NCBI GenBank assembly: GCA_023409615.1
Contig: JAEYRF010000150.1
Location: forward strand, 1-27,105
Direction of reading: 5' to 3'
Length of the DNA: 27,105 nucleotides
From: Bacillota bacterium
GTDB taxonomy: Bacteria; Bacillota; Clostridia; Acetivibrionales; DTU013
Position numbers and translations under genes: made by a program. The notes under the pieces are model-generated. The model was not told where the DNA came from. It did no database searches and was given only the letters and a program-made list of their open reading frames with translations. Shown here piece after piece: positions 1 through 8,247 of this stretch (position 1 is its first letter; each line of letters starts with the position of its first letter).

Positions 1-75
1 TGCAGCTTTAAGCTCCAAAAAATCTGCCCTTTTTCTCCACTCTATTCTGCTGTCAATGTACAACTTACCAATTTG

Positions 76-89
76 TTACACTTTTGTAA
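76..89. promoter_or_regulatory. Inverted repeat TTACA-N4-TGTAA
   Basis: Perfect 5-base inverted half-sites lie at 76-80 and 85-89 with a 4-base spacer. From memory, this is the layout reported for operators of BceR-type response regulators in Bacillus (TnACA-N4-TGTAA), and this window encodes such a regulator at 14051. The site lies about 100 bases upstream of the predicted araC-type start of transcription, or could serve a gene beyond the left edge. A short AT-rich motif like this can arise by chance, so the assignment is weak. Confidence 0.3.
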
Positions 90-159
90 GCTCAAATCGT
101 TGTTTTCATAACTTCTTTGACACTACCTGTGCGTGTTGAAACTTCAGATAAAATCTGCC

Positions 160-188
160 TTGAAATCCACAATTGCACATAATATAAT
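160..188 (+). promoter_or_regulatory. Sigma-A-type promoter of the AraC-family gene
   Basis: A -35 box TTGAAA (160-165) and a -10 box TATAAT (183-188) are separated by exactly 17 bases. Transcription would start near 195, leaving a leader of about 55 bases before the ATG at 250. Confidence 0.6.
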
Positions 189-195
189 TATATTA
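180..195. repeat. 16-bp perfect palindrome over the -10 box
   Basis: TAATATAATTATATTA reads identically on both strands and covers the predicted -10 hexamer. It could be an operator, for instance for autoregulation. AT-only palindromes are also common by chance in AT-rich promoter DNA. Confidence 0.35.
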
Positions 196-249
196 ATAAG
201 CCAAGTAGATATCTTATATTATTTTGATAAAAAGTAACAGGATTTTGAT

Positions 250-1128
250 ATGGATAAATCATTATTAAAGGAAAACAAAGTTCACGGTGATATTTCATTT
301 CCACTGGATGCTTATTATATGGAAGTACCCCCTGGCGGCATAGTGTTGGACTGTCACTGGCATGAGGAATTGGAATTTCTGATGGTGACGAGCGGAAAGG
401 CGGTCTTCCAGATGGAAACCGACTATTTCTCTATTCACGCCGGAGAAGGAATGTTTGTGAATTCCGGTGAACTGCATGCCGGATATCCACTGGATAACTC
501 ACCATGCAGCTTTAAAGCTATTGTATTCAATACAGCCCTTCTCCATAGCGGGGCCTTTGATTCGATCCTTTCCAAATACATCGAACCGATTATAAAGAAT
601 CGGATTGTATTTAGAAGACATTTCACAGGCAGTACTGATTGGGAACATGAACTGCTGCAAAGATTATCAAAGGCGGCGGATCAGATTCTGAACAGGACAG
701 CCGCATATGAACTGCTTGCAAAATCAGAACTGTTTGCAATGCTCGCACTACTCGTCACAAACAGCACCGCGGCTGCTGTTCCGATTGAAAAAACACAGGA
801 ATACTTCAGGCTGGAAAGGCTGAAAAATGCCTTGAAATATATTCAGGATAACTATTCACAAAAGCTAAGCACACTAGATATATCCAACTATCTCAACATG
901 AGTGAAGGCCATTTTTGCAGGATTTTCAAGCAATATTTAAAAAGGACGCCAATAGAATACCTGAATTATTACAGGATTACCAGAGCAGCAAGACTTCTTG
1001 AGGAATCAGAACAAAAAGTGCTTGAAGTCGCTATGGAAGTGGGCTTCGAAAATCTCAGCTATTTCATAGGCACCTTCAAGCACTATATAGGTGTAACTCC
1101 GTCAAAATATCGTAATCAGCAAAAATAA
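250..1128 (+). CDS. AraC-family transcriptional regulator with N-terminal cupin domain
   Basis: This is a 292-residue one-component DNA-binding regulator. The N-terminal part (about residues 15-150) looks like the small beta-barrel (cupin) sensor domain of AraC proteins, with a His-containing HWHEELEF segment. The C-terminal 100 residues (about 190-289) are a classic double helix-turn-helix AraC domain, with LSTLDISNYLNMSEGHFCRIFK as the first unit and VLEVAMEVGFENLSYFIGTFK..GVTPSKYR as the second. Length and domain order are normal for carbohydrate-responsive members. It converges on the GH94 gene with about 30 bases between them, so a role in sugar metabolism is plausible, but the target genes cannot be read from the sequence. 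The ATG is preceded by a modest AGGA seven bases upstream. Family assignment is secure; the ligand is unknown. Confidence 0.93.
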   Translation: MDKSLLKENKVHGDISFPLDAYYMEVPPGGIVLDCHWHEELEFLMVTSGKAVFQMETDYFSIHAGEGMFVNSGELHAGYPLDNSPCSFKAIVFNTALLHSGAFDSILSKYIEPIIKNRIVFRRHFTGSTDWEHELLQRLSKAADQILNRTAAYELLAKSELFAMLALLVTNSTAAAVPIEKTQEYFRLERLKNALKYIQDNYSQKLSTLDISNYLNMSEGHFCRIFKQYLKRTPIEYLNYYRITRAARLLEESEQKVLEVAMEVGFENLSYFIGTFKHYIGVTPSKYRNQQK

Positions 1129-1159
1129 GCTGCGTAAGGTAACACTGTATTTTGGATCA

Positions 1160-3514
1160 CTATCCAAGTTCCACAACAATCTCACACTTGCTTCCGACCG
1201 GCTGAACCGGTATCCTGTCAACCTGCACACCATTGAGGAGCAGCTTCTTCACCCCGCTGCTGACATGTGCCGGATTTCTGACTTCGATCTTATATGTCGC
1301 TCCCCTGAATTCCCTCATCGCCCTGAAACCATCCCATTCAGTCGGGATACATGGGTCAACGATCAGGCAGTCATATCCGGCTCTGATGCCGAGTATATAC
1401 TGACTTGAGGCGACCATATTCCAGGCAGCGGTGCCGCTGAGCCATGAATTTCTGCCGATGCCGAACTGCGGATGCTCCTTGCCCAGGATGTTCTGCGGAT
1501 AAACGTAGGGTTCGACCTCCAGATGGTCTGCTTCGTTATTGCGTCTGGCCGGCAGAATCTGTCTGTAGTACTCAAATGCCCGGTTGCCGTTGCCCATCAT
1601 GACCTCTGCAATCATCACCCATGGATTAGTGTGACAGAATATGCCGCCATTTTCCTTGGCACCCGGTGGATAGGTAGTTATACCGCCCATCTTGGGGTCA
1701 TTTTTCGTGTAGGCCGGGTACATCGCAACAATGCCATATTTCGTATTGAGATGCTTATTCACAGAATCCAGACACATCCGCGAATATTCATCGCTTGAGA
1801 CACCACCCATAACAGCCCATGACTGTGAATTGATAAAAATCTTACCAAAAGTGTTTTCTTTGGAGCCAAGGGGTTCGCTATCGTCATCGAAGGCTCTTTT
1901 GTACCATTCGCCGTCCCAGCATGTCTCATTGATGGCTTTCTTCATCTGCTCATACATGTTATTGTATTTAGATGCATCCTCCTGCTTATTCAGGTAACGG
2001 GACAGCTCAACCATTTCCATAGCAGCTTTACAGTATAGCATTGATGTGAAAACACTCTCTGCGACACCCTTGCCGGTATCTAGATTTAGAGTGTCATTCC
2101 AGTCTGCACGGCCTGCCAACGCAATATTGTGAGGTCCCTTGTACATATCTGTAAATTCAAGTGCCTTGTCCAGATGCTCCCAGACAGTGGCCTCTGTCTT
2201 CTTATCGTTATAACAAACCTTCGATTCAAGTAATGCAAAATCACCAGTTTCCTTCACATAGGCATTGACTGACAGAATCAGCCACAGATGATCATCGGAA
2301 TACCAGTCAAATTTCTTGACCGGAGCATCGCCCACGCCGCCCTCACCGGTCAATGGGAAGAACAGATGATACGCGCGCCCATCCGTATACTGACACTGCA
2401 GCAGTTTCACGATTAGTTCCTTTGCCTGCTCCGGGATCGTATGCATGACGCCCAGAGTATCCTGTGCACTGTCCCTTATGCCCATTCCCCTGCCGAGTCC
2501 AAGCTGATAGAGTGAAACGAACCTCGACCAGTTGAATGTCGTTTTACATTGGTACTGATTCCACATGTTTACAAAAAGATTCATGTCATGATCAGGCGTC
2601 TCCACATGCAGCTTACCTATGTAGTCCTCCCAGCTCTCACTTAAGCGTGTAAGAGCAGCATTAGCTTCGTCGGGATCCAAATATGCTTTAATGTCATTTC
2701 TGATCTCTGCCCTGTTCTCCGTATATCCCAGTATGAAAACAATCTCCTTCGATTCACCGGCCTGCAGCTCAACTTCATTGCAGAAAGCGCCTACGCCGTT
2801 TGTCCTGTAGGAAATTGAATTGGAGCAGGCGCCCTGCTCAACTGCAATAGGGTTTGCTTCGGAGTGATAGCGTCCAATAAAACTCTCAAGATTAGTGTCA
2901 TAGCTTGAAACATCACCGCTTGTGGCAAAAAACGAAGCATTATTATCGATATAATGGGGATACCATGTGATAATACCGTTATCGTAGCGTCCCTGATTGA
3001 TTTGCTGAGCCCAGTCCACATTCTGTTGATCCAGAATGGCATCCCAGAAGCAGAATTCCGCATAGCTGAATATTTGCAGCTTTTTAGGCACCTTTAATGT
3101 ATTGGTCACCTTTAGCAGCCATATTTCGAAATCTCTGTCATCAGGAACAAAATACGTCAGTCCTGCTGCAACCCCCTTGTACTCGCCCTCTAACGTTGTA
3201 TAACCCATACCATGCCTGCAGCTGTAGCTGTCAAGTTTTACGGCAGATGGCTGGTAACCGGGGTTCCAGTATTCTCCGGTAACAGCATCTCTCACATAGA
3301 CATACCTTCCGGGTCTGTCCATTGGAATGCTGTTGTAACGGTATCTGGTGATTCTTCGGTTCTGAGGATCTTTATGAAAGCTGTATCCGCCGCCTGTATT
3401 GGAAACAATTCCGCCGTATTTACCGCTTCCGATATAATTGATCCAGGGAGTCGGTGTATCTGGTCTGGTTATTACATATTCTTTTGCACCCTCGTCAAAA
3501 TATCCGTATTTCAT
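1160..3514 (-). CDS. GH94 family disaccharide phosphorylase (cellobiose/chitobiose phosphorylase type)
   Basis: This 784-residue cytoplasmic enzyme is predicted to split a beta-linked disaccharide with inorganic phosphate, giving a sugar 1-phosphate and a free sugar. The N-terminus (MKYGYFD..YVITRPDTPTPWINY) and the length match cellobiose and N,N'-diacetylchitobiose phosphorylases. Conserved active-site blocks are RGMGIRDSAQD (342-352), GRADWND (468-474, with D474 the likely general acid), GAKENGG (618-624) and a His at 628 eight residues after K620, as in the Cellvibrio cellobiose enzyme as I remember it. The segment after DWND is shorter than in the Clostridium thermocellum enzyme, so specificity is open (cellobiose, chitobiose, laminaribiose or cellobionic acid). 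There is no signal peptide, so the substrate must be imported. A strong AGGAGG precedes the ATG, and metA lies 33 bases upstream on the same strand, suggesting co-transcription. Confidence 0.9.
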   Translation of the reverse strand: MKYGYFDEGAKEYVITRPDTPTPWINYIGSGKYGGIVSNTGGGYSFHKDPQNRRITRYRYNSIPMDRPGRYVYVRDAVTGEYWNPGYQPSAVKLDSYSCRHGMGYTTLEGEYKGVAAGLTYFVPDDRDFEIWLLKVTNTLKVPKKLQIFSYAEFCFWDAILDQQNVDWAQQINQGRYDNGIITWYPHYIDNNASFFATSGDVSSYDTNLESFIGRYHSEANPIAVEQGACSNSISYRTNGVGAFCNEVELQAGESKEIVFILGYTENRAEIRNDIKAYLDPDEANAALTRLSESWEDYIGKLHVETPDHDMNLFVNMWNQYQCKTTFNWSRFVSLYQLGLGRGMGIRDSAQDTLGVMHTIPEQAKELIVKLLQCQYTDGRAYHLFFPLTGEGGVGDAPVKKFDWYSDDHLWLILSVNAYVKETGDFALLESKVCYNDKKTEATVWEHLDKALEFTDMYKGPHNIALAGRADWNDTLNLDTGKGVAESVFTSMLYCKAAMEMVELSRYLNKQEDASKYNNMYEQMKKAINETCWDGEWYKRAFDDDSEPLGSKENTFGKIFINSQSWAVMGGVSSDEYSRMCLDSVNKHLNTKYGIVAMYPAYTKNDPKMGGITTYPPGAKENGGIFCHTNPWVMIAEVMMGNGNRAFEYYRQILPARRNNEADHLEVEPYVYPQNILGKEHPQFGIGRNSWLSGTAAWNMVASSQYILGIRAGYDCLIVDPCIPTEWDGFRAMREFRGATYKIEVRNPAHVSSGVKKLLLNGVQVDRIPVQPVGSKCEIVVELG

Positions 3515-3547
3515 ATCATCCTCCTGAAAAATATATTAGCTTGTATC

Positions 3548-4465
3548 TCATTTTAATTCATCAAGGTCGAAAGGAGTTTGCTGGTATACATAATAATTCA
3601 ACCAATTGGCAAACAAGAGGTTGGCATGAGCCCTCCACTTTACATGAGGAGGCATCAGCGGGTCATCATTCGGGAAGTAGTTTTTTGGCACACGGGGATT
3701 AAGTCCTTTGCACACATCCCTTTCATATTCGCATTTCAGTGTTAGAGGATCATATTCAGAATGCCCCGTGACAAAGAACTGCCTGCCGTCCATCGCAGAA
3801 ACGATATAGACTCCTGCCTCATCTGATTCCGCCAGAATATCAAGTCCATCAACCTTCTCAATGTCTTCGCGTCTGATTTCGGTATGTCTGGAATGTGGAG
3901 CATAGAAATACTCATCAAATCCTCTGAGCAGCATTACGTTTTGTTTTAGTACCTTGTGTTCAAAAATACCGGACATTTTCTCCGGGATCGGGTGCTTATT
4001 AATTCCAAAATGGTAATATAAGCCGGCCTGTGCTCCCCAACATATGTGAAAGGTGGAATAGATATTGTGAAGACTCCATTCCATTATTTCCTTCAACTCA
4101 TCCCAGTAATTAACTTCTTCAAATGGCATCTGCTCAACAGGAGCTCCCGTTATAATCAGACCGTCAAATTTCTTATCCTTAATTTCACTGAATGTGTTAT
4201 AAAACTTTAGAAGATGCTCTTGCGGAGTGTTCTTAGACTTATGCGATTCCGGATGCAAAAATGTTATATCCACCTGAATAGGTGAATTACCGATCAGTCT
4301 AAGCAGTTGGGTCTCTGTAGCAATCTTGGTCGGCATCAAATTGAGCAGAACTATGCTCAAAGGCCTGATATCCTGCGTCTCGGCTCTTGCCTCCGTCATC
4401 ACAAATATATTTTCACCTGACAGCACTTCTGCTGCCGGCAAACTATCGGGTATCTTAATTGGCAT
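3548..4465 (-). CDS. metA: Homoserine O-acyltransferase MetA, predicted acetyl-CoA type
   Basis: This enzyme activates homoserine for methionine synthesis in the cytoplasm. The 305-residue length and the whole MetA pattern are present. The catalytic Cys is C142 (HICWGAQAG), and the His/Glu pair is H235 and E237 in TGHSEYD. Residue 111, in TGAPVE, is Glu. Work on Bacillus cereus MetA showed that Glu at 111 goes with acetyl-CoA and Gly with succinyl-CoA, so the product here is predicted to be O-acetylhomoserine. The gene lies between agmatinase (155 bases upstream) and GH94 (33 bases downstream), all on the minus strand. No SAM riboswitch or T-box is visible upstream. The start has an AAAGGCGG-type ribosome site about seven bases upstream. 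Confidence 0.96.
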   Translation of the reverse strand: MPIKIPDSLPAAEVLSGENIFVMTEARAETQDIRPLSIVLLNLMPTKIATETQLLRLIGNSPIQVDITFLHPESHKSKNTPQEHLLKFYNTFSEIKDKKFDGLIITGAPVEQMPFEEVNYWDELKEIMEWSLHNIYSTFHICWGAQAGLYYHFGINKHPIPEKMSGIFEHKVLKQNVMLLRGFDEYFYAPHSRHTEIRREDIEKVDGLDILAESDEAGVYIVSAMDGRQFFVTGHSEYDPLTLKCEYERDVCKGLNPRVPKNYFPNDDPLMPPHVKWRAHANLLFANWLNYYVYQQTPFDLDELK

Positions 4466-4489
4466 TTAGTTTCCGCCTTTCCATTTTAA

Positions 4490-4507
4490 ATGGGGACAAG
4501 CCCCCAT
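4490..4507 (-). other. Small GC-rich hairpin just upstream of metA
   Basis: ATGGGG (4490-4495) and CCCCAT (4502-4507) form a 6-bp stem with a 6-base loop, followed on the minus strand by TTTAAAA. It sits directly upstream of the metA ribosome site. It could be a weak terminator for agmatinase or part of the metA leader. Confidence 0.3.
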
Positions 4508-4576
4508 ACCCCCTCGCTACGGGCTAAATGAATTCGCCCTGCGCTACACTTTGTGCGCCACGCCTAACCGTGACGT

Positions 4577-4611
4577 TTGAACAACATCAGGGGTACTGTG
4601 GCGTTGTTCAA
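4577..4611 (-). other. 9-bp perfect inverted repeat downstream of agmatinase
   Basis: TTGAACAAC (4577-4585) and GTTGTTCAA (4603-4611) are perfect complements around a 17-base loop, ten bases past the agmatinase stop. Neither strand has a following T-run, so a classical terminator is doubtful. It could stabilise the 3' end of the transcript or slow read-through into metA. Confidence 0.4.
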
Positions 4612-4620
4612 TTAATAGTA

Positions 4621-5484
4621 TCATGTTTTGGATCTTCCCATTAGCAGCAGAACCTCTCGCATTACCTTGCAGGCCACGACAGTAGAGACACCTGAAACAT
4701 CGAGTCCCGGCGCAAGTTCAACCACATCGGCTGCTACAATATTCAATTCTCTGAAGGAGCATAGTGCGCTCTGAAGCTCTCTAAAGCTGACCCCTCCCGG
4801 TTCCGGCGTACCGGTGCCGGACATTATGGACGGGTCCAGCACATCCAGATCAATAGAAAGGTATACAGGCTTGCCCGACAATGCTTCAGCTGCTTCCTGT
4901 GCGCGGGACAAGTCAAACCTGTGTAATGTTGTATGTCCCTGCTCAGCCCATTCAAATTCCTGCTTCGTTCCACTGCGTATACCCATCTGCCAGATATGTC
5001 CGTCTCCGACTATTTCCCATATCTGCCTGATGACTCCGGAATGAGACAAGTGCTCCCCAAGGTATTCTTCGCGTAAATCCGTATGAGCATCCAGATGTAC
5101 CAAACATAGATCAGGATACTTCTCAAAGACTGAGTTGAAAGCCGGCAGCGTAACCAGATGTTCTCCACCAATCATAAATGGTTTCTTTCCTGCATTTATA
5201 ATATCAGCAGTTGTATGTCTGATCATTTCAAGCGCCGTATCTGTGTTGCCGAAAGGCAGCTCCAGATCACCTCCGTCACGGACAGCTATATCGGATAAAT
5301 CCCGGTCGAGTGCCGGGGAATAAGTCTCAAGTGAGTAAAACTCAGAACGCATGGCAGCAGGTCCGAAGCGGGAACCTGGACGATATGTGGCGGTTCCATC
5401 GAAGCCTGCTCCGAATATAGTAATTTCTGCATTCTCCATACTGGCATCACAGCTCATAAATACCGGTAATTTCAGTTCGCTCAT
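4621..5484 (-). CDS. speB: Agmatinase (ureohydrolase family)
   Basis: This 287-residue cytoplasmic manganese enzyme of the arginase/agmatinase family is predicted to hydrolyse agmatine to putrescine and urea. All expected metal ligands are visible: H109 in GGEH, D132, H134 and D136 in DAHTD, and D212 and D214 in SIDLDVLDP. The SHSG motif (147-150) and TGTPEPGG (224-231) favour agmatinase over arginase, but related guanidino substrates cannot be excluded. The usual neighbours (arginine decarboxylase, spermidine synthase) are absent. The start is supported by a strong AGGAGGG about seven bases upstream and a good promoter further up. It is the first gene of a minus-strand series followed by metA and GH94. 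Confidence 0.92.
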   Translation of the reverse strand: MSELKLPVFMSCDASMENAEITIFGAGFDGTATYRPGSRFGPAAMRSEFYSLETYSPALDRDLSDIAVRDGGDLELPFGNTDTALEMIRHTTADIINAGKKPFMIGGEHLVTLPAFNSVFEKYPDLCLVHLDAHTDLREEYLGEHLSHSGVIRQIWEIVGDGHIWQMGIRSGTKQEFEWAEQGHTTLHRFDLSRAQEAAEALSGKPVYLSIDLDVLDPSIMSGTGTPEPGGVSFRELQSALCSFRELNIVAADVVELAPGLDVSGVSTVVACKVMREVLLLMGRSKT

Positions 5485-5522
5485 CCAGAATCCCTCCTTT
5501 TTACTGTCATTGCCGTTAAGAA

Positions 5523-5551
5523 ATTATATCCTCTTTCCGTTGTGTTTTCAA
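5523..5551 (-). promoter_or_regulatory. Sigma-A-type promoter of agmatinase
   Basis: On the minus strand a TTGAAA -35 box (5546-5551) and a TATAAT -10 box (5523-5528) are separated by exactly 17 bases. This gives a leader of about 30 bases before the agmatinase ATG. It may also drive metA and GH94. Confidence 0.65.
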
Positions 5552-5691
5552 TATGCTATTTATCCTGTATTTCCTTGTTCTGCGATTATTAAGTGGTAAT
5601 TTAGAGTAATCAGTTCATAATATTTTTTCAGCCACATCTTCCAACCTGTCGTATTATCCCATGAATGCAACTGGAAAAGGCAGGTATTTAC

Positions 5692-8187
5692 GTGAAGATA
5701 GTAATTAAATTTGTATTGAAAAACATTATTGAAAAAAAGCTGCGCACCTTCTTGATTTTGTTCTCGATAGTATTATCGTCGGCACTCTTCTTTGCATCCC
5801 AGGCTGTCTCCGACAGTGTAATTGATATGTTTGTTAAGGACGCAAGGCAGTTCTTCAGCTCCGCTGATATCATTATACAGCCTGACGCCGACTCCCCGCA
5901 ATCTACATTAAAAGTTGAAACAGCTGAGACATTTGCCGCAAATACTGAATTCATCACAGGCGCACTTCAGTACGGAGCCTATTACACTCCTAATAAAAAC
6001 AAGACAATTTCCGTACGCCTTCGTGGAACAACAATCGAAGATTTGGAAACCATGAACTCCTTTTATACAGATAGTCCGTCTGATATAAAGTCTTTCACCG
6101 GCAGAAAGGTGATCATCAGTAAAAAGGCCTCTGAGGCCTATGGTCTGAAAAAAGGCGATACCATTAAGCTTGAGGTGAATGGCATAAAGATCAGATTTGC
6201 AATTTACGCCGTCGCAAACCCCGAGGGTTTCTTTGTAGAGGACAGCGAAGCGTTAAATATTGCGGTTCCAAGGACTGCTCTTTCCTCAATTTACGGGACA
6301 AATGACAGCTCTAATGTCATTTTTGTGAAGCTGAATGAAGGAGTCAATCTGAAACAGAGTTTGGAAGAACTAAGTAAGATATATAATCACTACACCGTTG
6401 AAGAGCCAATACCCATGGAAGATATCGCAAACAGCTTTGCATCAATGTCCGCAGGCTTTATGATGATGACAATGGTGGTCGCATTTATGAGTATATTTAT
6501 TTTGTATACCTCCTTCAAGGTCATCACGCTGGAGCGTCTGCCAATGATCGGAACCTTTCGCAGTATTGGTGCTACAAGACGCACCACAAATACTGTGCTT
6601 CTTTCAGAGAGCCTGCTATACGGCATTATTGGCGGAACTATAGGATGTGTACTCGGGTTGGGCATCCTATATATAATCACGTCGCTAATTACCCCCTCAT
6701 ATATGGCAGGATACAAAATTGAGCTGGTCTATTCACCGGTACATATGGTGTCCGCCTTTATGATGGCTGTGGTCCTCTCTCTGGTGAGCTCTATCCTTCC
6801 AATCATCAAAATATCAAAAATTCCGGTGAAGGAAGTCATTTTAAACGCCATTGAAAAAAGAAGTAAAAGTAAAACAAAAAAATATGCTCTTGGATTTTTT
6901 CTGCTGCTGGTTTATCTGACTCTGCCGCTCCTGCCATATAAAGAGCTGGGTATGGTAATCAGCGTAGTCAGTATGCTTTCAGCTGTCGCGGGCATCATCC
7001 TCCTGCTGCCCCTGATTACAGAAGGATTTGTGAGAGTTTTTGAAAAAATATATGTTATCCTCTTCGGCAGCATTGGAACCATAGCTGCTAAGAACCTAAG
7101 GCAAAACAAGAATGTTCTGAATAATATCTCTCTGCTGTCAATAGCAATTTCTTCCCTGATTATGATCACAACAATCAGCAGCAGTGTATTGGCTGAAGCG
7201 GCCAGCTTCTATACAAGAAATGCCCGCTTTGATATTTACATGATGCCGAATTCAGCCAGCAAATCCTTCGAACAGTCATTGCTTACCGTTGAAGGCATAC
7301 AACAGCTTTGCGAAAATTATACCATGTACGGGGTTGAAATCGTCGGAAGAGATGAGAAAATCGGCAGTATATATGGAATCGATACAAACAGGTTCCCTGA
7401 TTATTTCAATCTGAATGTTCAGGGTGATGTCATAATGCTTTTTGATACCCTGAACAATGAACGATCCATGATAATGGCTGGTGCATTGCGGGATAAGCTC
7501 GGTATGAACGAAGGCGATTATCTTACTCTTAAAATGGGCAAGGGAGATGTCGCGTATAAAATTATAGGCTTCCATAACAGCCTGCTGAATAACGGAAACA
7601 ACGTTCTGATTGCAGACAAATACTTCAAGGCTGATACAGGAATTCAGGCATATAGCGAAATTTATATCAAAACAGACAGAGATCCCGATGCAACAGTGGA
7701 GGCCATTAAGAAGAAATTTTACCGGAACACACCATATACCATATCATTGGCCCAGATGGAGCAGGAAAACTTTGAAATGAACAGCAGTATTTTCACCTCA
7801 ATGGAAGCATTCGCTTGGTTGACCTTGATTATTGGAATATTCGGCATAATAAACAATTATCTGATCAGCTTTATTGAACGCAAACGCTCTTTAGCCATGT
7901 ATCGTTCAGTAGGCATGAGCCGGAGGCAGATAGTAAAAATGATGTTCGCGGAATCAATTACGGGAGGTATAATCGGCGGGGTTATGGGACTTCTTGCAGG
8001 GTTATTGATGGTTCGACTTATTCCGTTTCTTATGAGATCAATTAATTTCAACATCTCACTCACACTGAATCCCACTACATTGATCCTCTCCTTTGTAATC
8101 GGCGTGGTAGTTACATTGACTGCCTCTATCAGCCCCATTTTAAAAGCTTCAAAGCTTAATCTGATAGAAGCGATAAAGTATGAATAG
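5692..8187 (+). CDS. ABC exporter permease with two FtsX/MacB-type domains
   Basis: This large membrane protein (831 residues from the chosen start) has a tandem FtsX architecture of about ten helices: one N-terminal helix, a long extracytoplasmic region (about residues 40-245), three helices, two central helices, another helix near 480, a second extracytoplasmic region (about 500-710) and three final helices. Both modules end in the cytoplasmic coupling pattern SKIPVKEVI / SKLNLIEAI. I chose the GTG at 5692 because an AAAGGCAGG-like site lies seven bases upstream; the in-frame ATG at 5665 has no ribosome site. It heads an operon with an ATPase and a lipoprotein adaptor, so it should export a lipophilic or peptide-like substrate, as in MacB/YknZ-type systems. 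The substrate is unknown. Confidence 0.9.
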   Translation: MKIVIKFVLKNIIEKKLRTFLILFSIVLSSALFFASQAVSDSVIDMFVKDARQFFSSADIIIQPDADSPQSTLKVETAETFAANTEFITGALQYGAYYTPNKNKTISVRLRGTTIEDLETMNSFYTDSPSDIKSFTGRKVIISKKASEAYGLKKGDTIKLEVNGIKIRFAIYAVANPEGFFVEDSEALNIAVPRTALSSIYGTNDSSNVIFVKLNEGVNLKQSLEELSKIYNHYTVEEPIPMEDIANSFASMSAGFMMMTMVVAFMSIFILYTSFKVITLERLPMIGTFRSIGATRRTTNTVLLSESLLYGIIGGTIGCVLGLGILYIITSLITPSYMAGYKIELVYSPVHMVSAFMMAVVLSLVSSILPIIKISKIPVKEVILNAIEKRSKSKTKKYALGFFLLLVYLTLPLLPYKELGMVISVVSMLSAVAGIILLLPLITEGFVRVFEKIYVILFGSIGTIAAKNLRQNKNVLNNISLLSIAISSLIMITTISSSVLAEAASFYTRNARFDIYMMPNSASKSFEQSLLTVEGIQQLCENYTMYGVEIVGRDEKIGSIYGIDTNRFPDYFNLNVQGDVIMLFDTLNNERSMIMAGALRDKLGMNEGDYLTLKMGKGDVAYKIIGFHNSLLNNGNNVLIADKYFKADTGIQAYSEIYIKTDRDPDATVEAIKKKFYRNTPYTISLAQMEQENFEMNSSIFTSMEAFAWLTLIIGIFGIINNYLISFIERKRSLAMYRSVGMSRRQIVKMMFAESITGGIIGGVMGLLAGLLMVRLIPFLMRSINFNISLTLNPTTLILSFVIGVVVTLTASISPILKASKLNLIEAIKYE

Positions 8188-8247
8188 ATACATCGCAAAA
8201 TTCCCAAATATATCTGACAAAAATGAAAAAAGAAGGGATTGTGGTTC

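Noticed and set aside
4466..4620. SAM riboswitch or T-box upstream of metA
   Set aside because: None of the conserved core sequences of either element is present.
5665..5691. ATG nine codons upstream of the GTG chosen for the exporter permease
   Set aside because: No ribosome site precedes it, while the GTG at 5692 has one at good spacing and gives a normal N-terminus.
8239..8247. TTG start three codons before the ATPase ATG
   Set aside because: It overlaps the likely ribosome site GAAGGGA; the ATG at 8248 is correctly spaced.
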